Below, piece after piece: positions 7,654 to 15,996 of a stretch of DNA of 64,000 nucleotides. The position numbers and the translations under genes are program-made. Within the stretch, counting starts at the first letter, position 1, and the number at the start of each line of letters is the position of its first letter. The stretch is from Porphyromonadaceae bacterium (lineage in GTDB: Bacteria > Bacteroidota > Bacteroidia > Bacteroidales > Dysgonomonadaceae). The DNA is taken from NCBI GenBank assembly GCA_021372865.1, contig JAJFTO010000017.1:62001-126000 (forward strand), in the 5' to 3' direction. The notes beneath the pieces were generated by a model, which was not told the DNA's origin, searched no databases, and saw only the letters and a list, made by a program, of their open reading frames with translations.

Positions 7654-8532
7654 ATGAAAAAAATATTGTTCCTATTATTTCTGATTCCCGTACTGGTCTT
7701 CTGTCAGAAAGACCAGTACAAATCGGCCGAAGATTTTGTAAAGGAATACTCCAAACTGTTTGAAGAAAAAAACTGGGATGCTGTACAGAATATGTATGCA
7801 GAGGGTGCCATAATTATAGAACCGCATGGCAAAGTTCTGCCTATGCGTGAAACAATAAAATCTTTTTTCGAAAGAACAGGCAATATAAAACAGGATGTAA
7901 AGAATATTTCTACCGAAATAACAGGGCCTAATTCAGCAGTTGTAACAAGAATTTTTACCGAAACAAGAGACAGGTCCGGAAAAGCTGAAGTGCTGGACTT
8001 TTTTGAAATATACATTTTGGAAAAGATTGATGGAATGTGGAAAATAAAAATGAATTATTATAGTCTCAATAACCCACTGATTTTTGCCAAAACAATTGAT
8101 AAGAAGTATCAGACATATAATTCTGATCTATTCGACAAAACTGGCTGGCTAGTAAGCCATGCATGGGATGTTGCAATTTTATTTATTGATTATTTCAAAG
8201 AAACCGGAACAACACCGGCAGAGGTGGGCATAATGGTAGGCAAGAGAACTTCTAAAACATTTAATCAGTCAGAAGGATTTGATGGATTGACAGATATATT
8301 TATCTCGGGCCTTCAGATTATGTCCACCTATGCTGAAGTGCTGGATCGTGATGAAAATACTTTTAAGGCAAAATTTCTCGCACCCGTTGTTGATAAGGAT
8401 TTCGATGTGACATCTGACGATCTTTACATTTTTAGTAAAAATATGTGGACTGAAATGGCTGACTACATGGGAAGTGACTGTAATCTTTCGGTTGACGGCG
8501 ATTACTGGATACTATCAATAAATAAAAAATAG
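7654..8532 (+). CDS. Secreted NTF2/SnoaL-like two-domain protein, paralog 4 (intact)
   Basis: A 292-aa protein, full length for the local family. The signal peptide MKKILFLLFLIPVLVFCQ is followed by an NTF2/SnoaL-like domain (SAEDFVKEYSKLFEEKNWDAV, FEIYILEK, MWKIKMNYY) and the second family domain (GIMVGKRTSKTF, MSTYAEVLDRDENTFKAKFLAP, ending DGDYWILSINKK). The Cys in VFCQ is at a plausible cleavage point but is preceded by Phe, so a lipobox is unlikely. It starts 8 bp after the end of the broken paralog 3 and is followed 4 bp later by the hydrolase lipoprotein, which points to one transcript. The role is unknown. Confidence 0.75.
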   Translation: MKKILFLLFLIPVLVFCQKDQYKSAEDFVKEYSKLFEEKNWDAVQNMYAEGAIIIEPHGKVLPMRETIKSFFERTGNIKQDVKNISTEITGPNSAVVTRIFTETRDRSGKAEVLDFFEIYILEKIDGMWKIKMNYYSLNNPLIFAKTIDKKYQTYNSDLFDKTGWLVSHAWDVAILFIDYFKETGTTPAEVGIMVGKRTSKTFNQSEGFDGLTDIFISGLQIMSTYAEVLDRDENTFKAKFLAPVVDKDFDVTSDDLYIFSKNMWTEMADYMGSDCNLSVDGDYWILSINKK

Positions 8533-8536
8533 GATT

Positions 8537-9505
8537 ATGAAAACAGATGAAATAAAATTCTGTAAACTGATTCTTCTTGTTTTCTTCATCTCTTTCTTCA
8601 GTTGGGGTTTACAATCGTGCAACAACTCAAAACTGCCGGTTGGAGAAGGGAATCTCCCGGTTCCCGGAGGGGAAATATGGTACAAAGTATCCGGCACTGG
8701 AAATGGCATGCCGGTTGTCCTGATCCATGGCGGTCCCGGAGCCTCCAGCTTTTACATGAAACCATTTGAGGAATTGGGAAATGATCGTCAGGTTATTCGC
8801 TACGACCAGCTGGGCAGTGGAAAATCCACCTACACGGAAGACACGACAATGTTCACGATTGAACAAAGAGTAACGGAACTCGACTCGTTGCGCAAAGCTT
8901 TGGGTATCGACAAATGGAATCTTTTGGGACACTCATACGGAACCATGATCGCACTTGAATATTACGCAGCTTTCCCTGACCATGTGGCTTCCCTTACCTT
9001 CGCGGGAGCCTGCTTCGATGTTCCTGCCTATGCAGAGAATTGTAGACTGCTACTCAAAAATCTGCCTGATTCACTACAAAAAGCAGTTGTCGAAGCCGAT
9101 TCCACCGGTAATTATATGAATCCGCGTTATCAGGAAGCCATGATTCTGTTCAACGATCTCTATTCCTCCCGAAAGCCCAATATGGTAGAAACCGACAGCA
9201 TTATGGCAACCTTCAATGCTGTCTTAAGTTATCATATGCTGGGCCCTGGTGACATTTCAATCATCGGCAGATTGAAAGATTACAATAGTACCCAGTATTT
9301 GTCCAGGATCAGCGTACCCACCCTCTTTACAGTAGGCGAGTTCGATACCGCGGGGCCACATCTGGTTAAAAGTTTTGCAGACAAAGTGACCGGGAGTAAA
9401 TATTATTTATTTCGCAATTCGGCTCACATCGCCATGTGGGATGCAAGGGACGAAAACATCCGGGTCGTACGGGATTTCTTATTATCGGTCGATTCGGAGA
9501 ATTAA
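8537..9505 (+). CDS. Alpha/beta hydrolase lipoprotein, proline iminopeptidase-like (S33)
   Basis: A 322-aa alpha/beta-hydrolase. A hydrophobic leader ends in a lipobox LQSC (Cys28), so the mature protein is probably anchored to a membrane in the cell envelope. HGGPG at residues 64-68 is the oxyanion motif of prolyl aminopeptidases. GHSYG places the nucleophile at Ser133. GEFDTAGP and NSAHIAMWD supply the acid and the histidine. The family removes N-terminal proline or hydrolyses related amides and esters; substrate is not determined here. It follows paralog 4 by 4 bp and closes the secreted-protein block, with a terminator hairpin 24 bp after its stop. Confidence 0.85.
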   Translation: MKTDEIKFCKLILLVFFISFFSWGLQSCNNSKLPVGEGNLPVPGGEIWYKVSGTGNGMPVVLIHGGPGASSFYMKPFEELGNDRQVIRYDQLGSGKSTYTEDTTMFTIEQRVTELDSLRKALGIDKWNLLGHSYGTMIALEYYAAFPDHVASLTFAGACFDVPAYAENCRLLLKNLPDSLQKAVVEADSTGNYMNPRYQEAMILFNDLYSSRKPNMVETDSIMATFNAVLSYHMLGPGDISIIGRLKDYNSTQYLSRISVPTLFTVGEFDTAGPHLVKSFADKVTGSKYYLFRNSAHIAMWDARDENIRVVRDFLLSVDSEN

Positions 9506-9528
9506 AAGTCAAAAAAGATATGAATGAC

Positions 9529-9570
9529 CAGCCGGCTTCTGTAACGATTAGCCGGCTGTTGCTTTGATAC
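9529..9570 (+). terminator. Rho-independent-type hairpin after the hydrolase gene
   Basis: CAGCCGGCT (9529-9537) and AGCCGGCTG (9550-9558) form a perfect 9-bp GC-rich stem with a 12-nt loop. A short T-rich tail (TTGCTTTG) follows. It marks the end of the 2.9-9.5 kb block. Confidence 0.65.
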
Positions 9571-9727
9571 CCATATCCAATCAATCTGATCCGAACCAAA
9601 ACCAGTAAATAAACGTTAGATTAAGAACAGCAGTTCTTCCATATCTGAATATCCGGATTATGAAAAAATAAATAAGTCAGACCATTGAACGTCAAATTTA
9701 TATATTAAAATAATTAACTTTACTGGT

Positions 9728-11179
9728 ATGACAAATTCAGTTGAGTACAAAGGAAATGATAAATTATTGTTGGGTATCATCCTTGGCGTTTTGGCGTTTT
9801 GGCTCTTTGCTCAAACCACATTAAACATCAATGTTGACATGGCGAAAGACCTCCACATGGATTCAGCCATGATGAATATTGCGGTTTCTGTCACAGCTTT
9901 ATTTTCAGGTATTTTTATTGTTGTTTTTGGTGGTTTGGCCGATAAAATTGGACGAATGAAAATAATTCGTATCGGATTTTATCTTAGTATTCTAGGATCC
10001 CTGCTGGTTGGGTTTACACCGACCGGTCGTGCTGCTGCTCTGGTTTTAATTCTTGGCCGCATTTTTCAGGGACTTTCTGCTGCCGCCATTATGCCTGCAA
10101 GTTTGGCATTGGTAAAAGCCTATTGGGAAGGCAAAGAACGGCAACGAGCCATTTCATTGTGGTCTATGGGCTCATGGGGCGGTTCGGGTTTTGCTGCACT
10201 CTTTGGCGGATTGATGGTCAATGTAGGTTGGCGATGGATTTTCTTTGCCGCTGCAGCTGTTTCAATAATCGGTCTCATCCTGATAAAGGGAACACCGGAA
10301 ATTAAGGCTGAACGTAAAGAACATCTCAAAAGTGATTATGCGGGTATCATTATATTTATGCTGGCGATGATTGCCTTACAGATATTCATCGCCAAAGGAG
10401 CCCAATTAGGCTTTACCAGTGTGGCTGGTATTGTTTTGATGGCAGCAATCCTTCTTTTCTCCATCCTGTTCTTTTACTTTGAAAAAGAGAAAAAAGGCGC
10501 TTTTATCGACTTTAAGCTGTTTCATAACCTGATTTTTACCGGTACTACTATTTCAAACTTTCTGCTCAATGGTACGGCCGGTATATTAATTGTATCACTC
10601 ATGCTTTTGCAGGTTGGCGGGAACCTCTCTGCACAGGAAGCCGGCATGCTCACTTTGGGATATGCCATTGCCATTGTATTGTTCATCCGTATGGGTGAAA
10701 AATTGTTGCAGCGATTTGGAGCACGTAAACCCATGATCTGGGGTTCGCTCATTGTTGCGCTGGCCATCATCCTCCTAATGTTTACCAATGTGATGACCAG
10801 CACGTACAAAATACTCGCAATGATTGCTTATACATTGTTTGGATTGGGCCTGGCATTTTACGCTACACCCTCCACGGATGCGGCTCTGTCTAACTTGCCA
10901 TCGGACCAGGCCGGAGCTGGTTCAGGTATTTACAAAATGGCATCTTCACTGGGTGCTGCACTAGGGGTTGCCATCTCTGCCGGCATCTTTGCCGCATTCA
11001 ATGTGGGTGACCCTATTCAATGGATGGAGGGAGTATTGACTTTTGAGGGACGTCAGGACAATGTAGTGGTCCGTCAGGCGGCGATCGTCGGTCTGGGTGT
11101 AAATCTCATGATGATAGTCATGGCGATTCTGTTTATTATGATTACAATACCCAAATCCACTGGAAAGTCCAACGCGTGA
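9728..11179 (+). CDS. MFS drug:proton antiporter, DHA2 (14-helix) type
   Basis: A 483-aa integral membrane protein with 14 predicted helices, as in EmrB/QacA-type exporters. Signature features are the loop GGLADKIGRMKIIRIG between helices 2 and 3 and the motif-C-like glycine-rich stretch MGSWGGSGFAALFGGLMVNVGWRWIFF in helix 5. Family members expel toxic compounds or export metabolites using the proton gradient. The upstream 150 bp is AT-rich and holds the terminator of the preceding block but no perfect TAnnTTTG. An M20 hydrolase starts 48 bp downstream and may share the transcript. Substrate cannot be read from the sequence. Confidence 0.88.
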   Translation: MTNSVEYKGNDKLLLGIILGVLAFWLFAQTTLNINVDMAKDLHMDSAMMNIAVSVTALFSGIFIVVFGGLADKIGRMKIIRIGFYLSILGSLLVGFTPTGRAAALVLILGRIFQGLSAAAIMPASLALVKAYWEGKERQRAISLWSMGSWGGSGFAALFGGLMVNVGWRWIFFAAAAVSIIGLILIKGTPEIKAERKEHLKSDYAGIIIFMLAMIALQIFIAKGAQLGFTSVAGIVLMAAILLFSILFFYFEKEKKGAFIDFKLFHNLIFTGTTISNFLLNGTAGILIVSLMLLQVGGNLSAQEAGMLTLGYAIAIVLFIRMGEKLLQRFGARKPMIWGSLIVALAIILLMFTNVMTSTYKILAMIAYTLFGLGLAFYATPSTDAALSNLPSDQAGAGSGIYKMASSLGAALGVAISAGIFAAFNVGDPIQWMEGVLTFEGRQDNVVVRQAAIVGLGVNLMMIVMAILFIMITIPKSTGKSNA

Positions 11180-11227
11180 TCGCATCACCAGAAGAACCCG
11201 TTTATCAACCCGTTAAAAATTAATCAA

Positions 11228-12400
11228 ATGAATACAAAACTGATAGAAGCATTAAAAAGCAAGAAAGATGAATTAAAAACATGGCAGGAAGCCATGCATG
11301 AGCACCCTGAACTATCGATGCAAGAGAAAAATACAGCCCGGTATATAGCAGGGGTGATCAAATCGTTTGGCGCGTATGATTTGACTGAAGGCGTGGGAAA
11401 AAATGGCATGGTTGCTTCGCTAAAAGTAGGTGACAGTGAGAAAGTCATTGGTATTCGTGCCGATTTTGACGGGCTGCCTATTCAGGAAGACAACAATTTA
11501 CCATACAAAAGTATCGAAGAAGGACGATCACATCTTTGCGGCCACGACGGCCATACAACCATGGCGCTTGGAGCCGCTAAATATCTTGCCGAAACGAAGA
11601 ACTTCAATGGAACGGTACGTTTTTTCTTTCAGCCGGGTGAAGAAACCATGCAAGGAGGTCCTGCAATGATCGCCGATGGACTCTTTGAGCGTTTTCCTGT
11701 GGATGCGGTATATGCCATGCACAATATCCCCGGACTGGAGTTTGGAAAATTCTATTTCCGTGAAGGAGAAACCATGTCTGCCGTCGATAACTGGGAAATA
11801 GAACTCACCGGTAAAGGCTCTCACGGCTCCATGCCGGAACTGGGAATTGACCCGCTTGTATGCGGCGCGTCATTGGTGATGGCATTGCAGACCATTGTCA
11901 GCCGGAATGTGTCGCCCTGGAAACAGACCGTCGTAAATGTAGGTGCTTTCCAGTCCGGAAATGCGGGTAATGTTGTACCACAAAAGGCCTTACTGAAATT
12001 AAGTATCAGGAACATGGACAATGAAGTGCGCAAGATGGTGCTTGAAAAAGTTCGCAGTATCACCAAATCACAAGCCGAAGCATTCAATTGTAGATATGAA
12101 ATCAGGGAAGGCATACCCGGCACGGTGTTAGTGAACACGCCTGAAAATACCAGATGGGCTGCCGACGTAACCGCTGAAACATTTGGAGAAGACCATGTGG
12201 TAAGAAATGCGAATGCGCTGATGAGCAGTGAAGATTTTGCTTTTATGCTTGAAAAATGTCCAGGCAATTATGTGATGGCCGGCAATGGGCAAGGTTTTAT
12301 GGTACATCACCCGCAATATGTATTTAATCAGGACTTACTACCCCTTGGTGCAGCGTATTGGGTATCACTGGTAGAGGCCTATTTGAAAAACGAGTCATGA
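11228..12400 (+). CDS. M20 family amidohydrolase (hippurate/IAA-amino-acid hydrolase type)
   Basis: A cytoplasmic binuclear metallohydrolase of 390 aa with no signal peptide. GIRADFDGLPIQE carries the first aspartate. SHLCGHDGHTTM (C104, H106, H109) is the diagnostic motif of the M20D amidohydrolases, which use Cys as a metal ligand. QPGEET (E138, E139) supplies the catalytic and metal glutamates, and the lid domain follows (GKGSHGSMPELGIDP). These enzymes cleave N-acyl amino acids such as hippurate or N-acetyl amino acids. It lies 48 bp after the MFS gene and overlaps the next gene by 4 bp (ATGA), so the three may form an operon. Confidence 0.88.
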   Translation: MNTKLIEALKSKKDELKTWQEAMHEHPELSMQEKNTARYIAGVIKSFGAYDLTEGVGKNGMVASLKVGDSEKVIGIRADFDGLPIQEDNNLPYKSIEEGRSHLCGHDGHTTMALGAAKYLAETKNFNGTVRFFFQPGEETMQGGPAMIADGLFERFPVDAVYAMHNIPGLEFGKFYFREGETMSAVDNWEIELTGKGSHGSMPELGIDPLVCGASLVMALQTIVSRNVSPWKQTVVNVGAFQSGNAGNVVPQKALLKLSIRNMDNEVRKMVLEKVRSITKSQAEAFNCRYEIREGIPGTVLVNTPENTRWAADVTAETFGEDHVVRNANALMSSEDFAFMLEKCPGNYVMAGNGQGFMVHHPQYVFNQDLLPLGAAYWVSLVEAYLKNES

Positions 12401-12936
12401 TATATCTAGCTCTTTTCCGGGGGATCAACGTGGGTGGACACAACATCGTGGAGATGAGAAAACTCAAAACCACCTTTGAATCCCTGGGATTTGGCCATGT
12501 CTCCACATTTATCAACTCCGGCAATGTAGTATTTGAGGATTCGCTGAAAAAGGAAGATGAACTGATCCAGTTGATTGAAGAAGCTGTCAAAAAGGATTTT
12601 CAACTGGATGTAAAAGTCATTGTAATCAACAGCGAAAAGTTAAATACCATTTGTCAGGAACTACCTGCCACTTGGGTAAAAAATGAAAGTATGCGGACGG
12701 ATGTGATGTTCCTATGGGAAAAATATGATCGCCCGGAGGTGTTGAAGGAGATGCCGATCAATTCCGTGGACAATGTGAAGTATGTTCCTGGAGCAGTATT
12801 GTGGAATGTGGAAGGGAAAAATTACAGTCGGAGCGGAATGATAAAACTGGTAGGCACAGATCTCTACAGGCACATGACAATACGAAATGTAAATACGGTG
12901 CGTAAACTGCATCAAATAATTTCAGAAAAGCGATAA
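12397..12936 (+). CDS. DUF1697 family protein
   Basis: A 179-aa product starting MIYLALFRGINVGGHN, the hallmark opening of DUF1697. The ATG overlaps the stop of the M20 gene as ATGA. The longer frame to 12358 is rejected because this start fits the family exactly. Further family features are FESLGFGHVSTFINSGNVVFE and the C-terminal NVNTVRKLHQII. Biochemical function of DUF1697 is unknown. It is probably cytoplasmic and translationally coupled to the upstream hydrolase. Confidence 0.9.
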   Translation: MIYLALFRGINVGGHNIVEMRKLKTTFESLGFGHVSTFINSGNVVFEDSLKKEDELIQLIEEAVKKDFQLDVKVIVINSEKLNTICQELPATWVKNESMRTDVMFLWEKYDRPEVLKEMPINSVDNVKYVPGAVLWNVEGKNYSRSGMIKLVGTDLYRHMTIRNVNTVRKLHQIISEKR

Positions 12937-13041
12937 ACCCTCGTTACGGCATTTGACAACGCCTGAAGAAGGAACAGGATTGTTGTCTAGCTATTGTAGG
13001 GAAGCGGAATTTTATGATTAAAAGATTTACAATTAAATGGT

Positions 13042-13602
13042 ATGAAAAAAAATAATATCACACACGAACAACAAGAATCGTTATTCGATATTCTGAAAAA
13101 ACGTTTCAAACAGAATATGCAGCGCCATCCCCAATTAAAATGGGAAGATATACAACAAAGACTGGAAAAAAATCCGGATAAACTATGGTCGCTGAATGAG
13201 ATGGAAGAAACCGGCGGGGAACCCGATGTGACCGGTTATGATGCCAAAACCGGGGAATACATCTTCTGTGATTGTGCACCCGAAAGTCCCAAAGGTCGCC
13301 GCAGTCTCTGCTACGATGAAGATGCTTTAAATTCTCGAAAGGAAAATAAGCCCAAAGGCAGTGCGTTGGGTATGGCAAAGGAGATTTGCATCGATGTGTT
13401 AGACGAAGCGCAGTACACCGACCTGCAGAAACTGGGAGAGTTCGACCTGAAAACCTCAAGCTGGATTATCGCACCACAAGAAGTTCGTGAACGAGGCGGA
13501 GGACTCTTCGGAGACTCCCGTTACGGGCGCACCTTCATCTATCACAACGGTGCTGAATCCTACTACGCCGCACGGGGATTCAGGGGAATACTAAAAGTTT
13601 AA
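13042..13602 (+). CDS. DUF4256 family protein
   Basis: A 186-aa soluble protein. The N-terminal helical part (FDILKKRFKQNMQRH) is followed by the conserved region LNEMEETGGEPDVTGYDAK and FCDCAPESPKGRRSLCYD. The C terminus reads SRYGRTFIYHNGAESYYAARGFRG. These are the recognisable blocks of DUF4256, a family of unknown function often found in soil and gut bacteria. It has no signal peptide or membrane segment. It sits 105 bp after DUF1697 and 38 bp before the DHFR-like gene, in a row of short orphan enzymes. Confidence 0.85.
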   Translation: MKKNNITHEQQESLFDILKKRFKQNMQRHPQLKWEDIQQRLEKNPDKLWSLNEMEETGGEPDVTGYDAKTGEYIFCDCAPESPKGRRSLCYDEDALNSRKENKPKGSALGMAKEICIDVLDEAQYTDLQKLGEFDLKTSSWIIAPQEVRERGGGLFGDSRYGRTFIYHNGAESYYAARGFRGILKV

Positions 13603-13640
13603 AAACGTCAGCAGCTCTTTCACGAAAAAAACATGTAAAG

Positions 13641-14183
13641 ATGAGAAAGGTAATTGCAGCGATTAATATGACCCTCGATGGCTATTGCGACCACGACGCA
13701 ATTATCCCCGATGAAGAAATACATCGGCACTATGCCGATCTGATCAGAAGCGCCGATGTCATGTTATACGGAAGAATCACCTACCAGCTGATGGAGTACT
13801 GGCGAGATGTGGTTGAGAATCCTACGGGCAACATCGCGATCGATGAATTTGCCCACATCATGGACAAAACACCCAAGATCGTTTTCTCCCATACCCTCAA
13901 AAGTCTGGACTGGGAAAGTGCCAGATTGGCGACCCAAACACCGGAGCATGAAGTTGCTGCTCTCATGCAACAACAAGTGGGAAACCTGTTGGTGGGTAGC
14001 CGCAGTTTGATTATTCAGTTAATGAAACTGGGTCTGGTGAATGAGTTTCAGCTTTGCATTCACCCCGTCATTGCCGGTAGCGGCCTCCCCCTATTTGAAA
14101 ACCTGAATGATAGGATAACCCTAAAACTCACTAAAACGAAAACCTTTTCCAGTGGCGCTGTGGTGATGTATTATGCACCATAA
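13641..14183 (+). CDS. Dihydrofolate reductase-like / RibD C-terminal domain protein
   Basis: A 180-aa protein of the RibD C-terminal/DHFR-like fold. It starts MRKVIAAINMTLDGYCDH, the usual nucleotide-binding first strand. Further features are ADVMLYGRITYQLMEYW, KIVFSHTLKSLDW, and a C-terminal VNEFQLCIHPVIAGSGLPLFE. Stand-alone members are predicted NAD(P)H-dependent reductases of unknown substrate; the true riboflavin enzyme RibD is longer and carries a deaminase domain. It is the last plus-strand gene before a degenerate region on the opposite strand. Confidence 0.88.
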   Translation: MRKVIAAINMTLDGYCDHDAIIPDEEIHRHYADLIRSADVMLYGRITYQLMEYWRDVVENPTGNIAIDEFAHIMDKTPKIVFSHTLKSLDWESARLATQTPEHEVAALMQQQVGNLLVGSRSLIIQLMKLGLVNEFQLCIHPVIAGSGLPLFENLNDRITLKLTKTKTFSSGAVVMYYAP

Positions 14184-14265
14184 TTCAAAGCTTACCTGCG
14201 CCATAAATAATCAGGTAAACCAGAAGCGTGATGCGCAAAAATAGTTTATTAATTGTTTTCATGTT

Positions 14266-14590
14266 TTACGAAAATGATCTCCAACTTCCACCGTTATATG
14301 CCTCGAAACCGTGGCTGATAAGGAATCGGACAGCCTGGGCACTACGGGCACCACTTTCGCATACCACAATTACGGGCGAAGCCTTCTGGAGGGTCTTAAA
14401 CTTATTCTCTGATATTTCACTGAGTCTTCTCTTTCCCCGACTTCATGGCTTTCACTTTGACAATACCGGGGTCATTCATAAAACCGGCATATTCCTTGGT
14501 CTCCATCCCATACAACGCAATTTTCCCATCCTTGTTGCTGTGAATGCCATAACCATAGGTTTTGGCCATCAGAATTTTTCCCAGTAAATG
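14266..14590 (-). pseudogene. Minus-strand gene debris including the C-terminal half of a rhodanese domain
   Basis: On the minus strand, codons from about 14433 down to a TAA at 14266-14268 read RRLSEISENKF, then SPVIVVCESGARSAQA and a tail HGFEAYNGGSWRSF. This is the second half of a single-domain rhodanese with the C-x4-R active-site loop (CESGAR). The first half of the domain is absent. Upstream another frame (ATG at 14567-14569, stop at 14417-14419) encodes about 50 residues (MAKTYGYGIHSNKDGKIAL...) that I do not recognise, and it shifts frame where the rhodanese part begins. No start codon gives an intact protein. The plus-strand frame covering this stretch is its shadow. Confidence 0.6.
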
Positions 14591-14629
14591 AGGTTAAAAA
14601 AATTTATATCGACAAGCTTGAACGAGAAA

Positions 14630-14983
14630 ATGAAGAATCAGGAGAGAATCTACAAATTATCTTTTCCAGGGGTCTATCCCTACTACGTGGAGAAAGCAGA
14701 AAAGAAAGGTCGTAGCAAGGAAGAAGTGGACGAAATCATCGGCTGGTTGACCGGTTACAGCAAAAAAGAGTTGGAAAATATACTGGCAAGCGACATGAAT
14801 TTTGAAACCTTCTTCACGCAGGCACCGCAGTTCAATCCCAATGCATCCAAAATTACCGGTGTAATCTGCGGGTATAGGGTGGAAGAAATTGAAGACGATA
14901 TTGTACAAAAAGCACGTTATCTCGACAAGCTGATCGACGAATTGGCCAAGGGAAAAACCATGGAGAAAATTTTAAGAAAATGA
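14630..14983 (+). CDS. DUF2200 family protein
   Basis: A 117-aa product. The ATG at 14630 ([17 protein letters not shown]) matches the family start; the frame extends to 14588 but those 14 residues are not family-like. Conserved blocks are [28 protein letters not shown] and the middle [27 protein letters not shown]. Function is unknown. The protein is small, soluble and helical, and DUF2200 genes are scattered singly in many phyla. A hairpin terminator follows directly. Confidence 0.88.
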   Translation: MKNQERIYKLSFPGVYPYYVEKAEKKGRSKEEVDEIIGWLTGYSKKELENILASDMNFETFFTQAPQFNPNASKITGVICGYRVEEIEDDIVQKARYLDKLIDELAKGKTMEKILRK

Positions 14984-14984
14984 T

Positions 14985-15029
14985 TAAACCAGAGAAAGGA
15001 CTATGAAAATTAGTTTTCTCTCTGGTTTA
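14985..15029 (+). terminator. Hairpin between DUF2200 and the AHSA1 gene
   Basis: TAAACCAGAGA at 14985-14995 pairs with TCTCTGGTTTA at 15019-15029, an 11-bp stem with flanking A and T runs. It lies just after the DUF2200 stop and before the convergent AHSA1 gene ends at 15067. It may act in both directions. Confidence 0.5.
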
Positions 15030-15066
15030 TTGCCTGTGATGCTTCTCAAAAGAAAATGGTAGATTT

Positions 15067-15978
15067 TTATTTTCCCAGTGTCAGCAAGAGTGTATCCAGC
15101 TGATTTAAGCCGATCGTAAAGCCTTCTCTGAAGCCCATTCGAATGTTTGTTTCGAGATCTTCAGGCTTATCGAAAATGAGCGTTATATCCACCAATACTT
15201 TGCCGTCCGTTTCACGAAACCGTATTTCCCATAAATTCTGTGGGAGCTCAGGATTCAGTACTCCGTTCTCGTCGCAGAAACTATCTTTTGCACGAAACGA
15301 TTTTTCATTTTTAATATTGATATAATCCGCTCTACCCCAATGCTTATCCCCCTCGGGGCCGACCATGGCGTAAAGCCAGTGTCCACCTTCGCGGAAATCC
15401 ATCGTTTTGGTCTCAGCCCACCAGGGTTTTGGCCCCCACCACTGATCCAAAAGTTCGGCTGTAGTCCAGGCTCGCCAAACCTGCTGAAGGGTGGCATTGA
15501 AGTCACGCTTAATAGAGATGGTGTTGTTTTCCTTGTCAACAGAAAAAACAAAAATTCGCAACGCTTTCAACTCCGCGTATTTTTTGAAATTATCCAGAAT
15601 GGCTTGCCAGCCATCCCTTTGCATCTGTGGATCGTTCTGGTTTTCCGCATCAAATGTGACCTTCACCCACGTGGTGCCGTTATCACCAGTGAATGTAATC
15701 ATTGCTTTTCGGCCATCTTCCATTGTGTAGGCAATTTTTTCATACGCTGCCACCTCATCGTACAGCGCATTAAAATCAAAGCCATTACTCCCGTCTTTGG
15801 CTTCCATTCTCGCACTGTATTGGCCGCCCACACGTAAATCGTTGGTTGCATGAGAACAGTGCCAGTCGTCACTTGCAAAATTCCAACCGATAATATGTTC
15901 GGGTTGGGTGTAGTAATCCCATACTTTTTGGATGTCGGCCTGGATGGACGACTGAACTGTGATTTTTACCGTTTCCAT
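15067..15978 (-). CDS. Tandem two-domain AHSA1/SRPBCC protein
   Basis: A 303-aa protein with two START/Bet v1-like (SRPBCC, AHSA1) domains in one chain. Domain 1 (~1-140) begins METVKITVQSSIQADIQKVWDYYTQPEHIIGWNFASDDW. Domain 2 (~150-303) begins ISIKRDFNATLQQVWRAWTTAELLDQWWGPKPW. Each has the W-x-ywT-p-e pattern and a late W-x-K/F strand. The start at 15978 is chosen because the extra upstream residues are unlike the family. SRPBCC proteins bind hydrophobic ligands or act in stress tolerance, and most AHSA1-like proteins have a single domain. It is divergent from the esterase at 16342, with a GTWAC-rich region between them. Confidence 0.85.
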   Translation of the reverse strand: METVKITVQSSIQADIQKVWDYYTQPEHIIGWNFASDDWHCSHATNDLRVGGQYSARMEAKDGSNGFDFNALYDEVAAYEKIAYTMEDGRKAMITFTGDNGTTWVKVTFDAENQNDPQMQRDGWQAILDNFKKYAELKALRIFVFSVDKENNTISIKRDFNATLQQVWRAWTTAELLDQWWGPKPWWAETKTMDFREGGHWLYAMVGPEGDKHWGRADYINIKNEKSFRAKDSFCDENGVLNPELPQNLWEIRFRETDGKVLVDITLIFDKPEDLETNIRMGFREGFTIGLNQLDTLLLTLGK

Positions 15979-15996
15979 CGCTTGATTTTTTAAAAT

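Noticed and set aside
7654..7710. Lipobox reading of VFCQ in paralog 4
   Set aside because: Phe at -1 does not fit a lipobox, and the paralogs have Ser at this position, so an ordinary signal peptide is more likely.
14228..14587. Plus-strand 119-codon frame
   Set aside because: It lies antisense to the readable rhodanese remnant and has no domain-like features, so it is a shadow.
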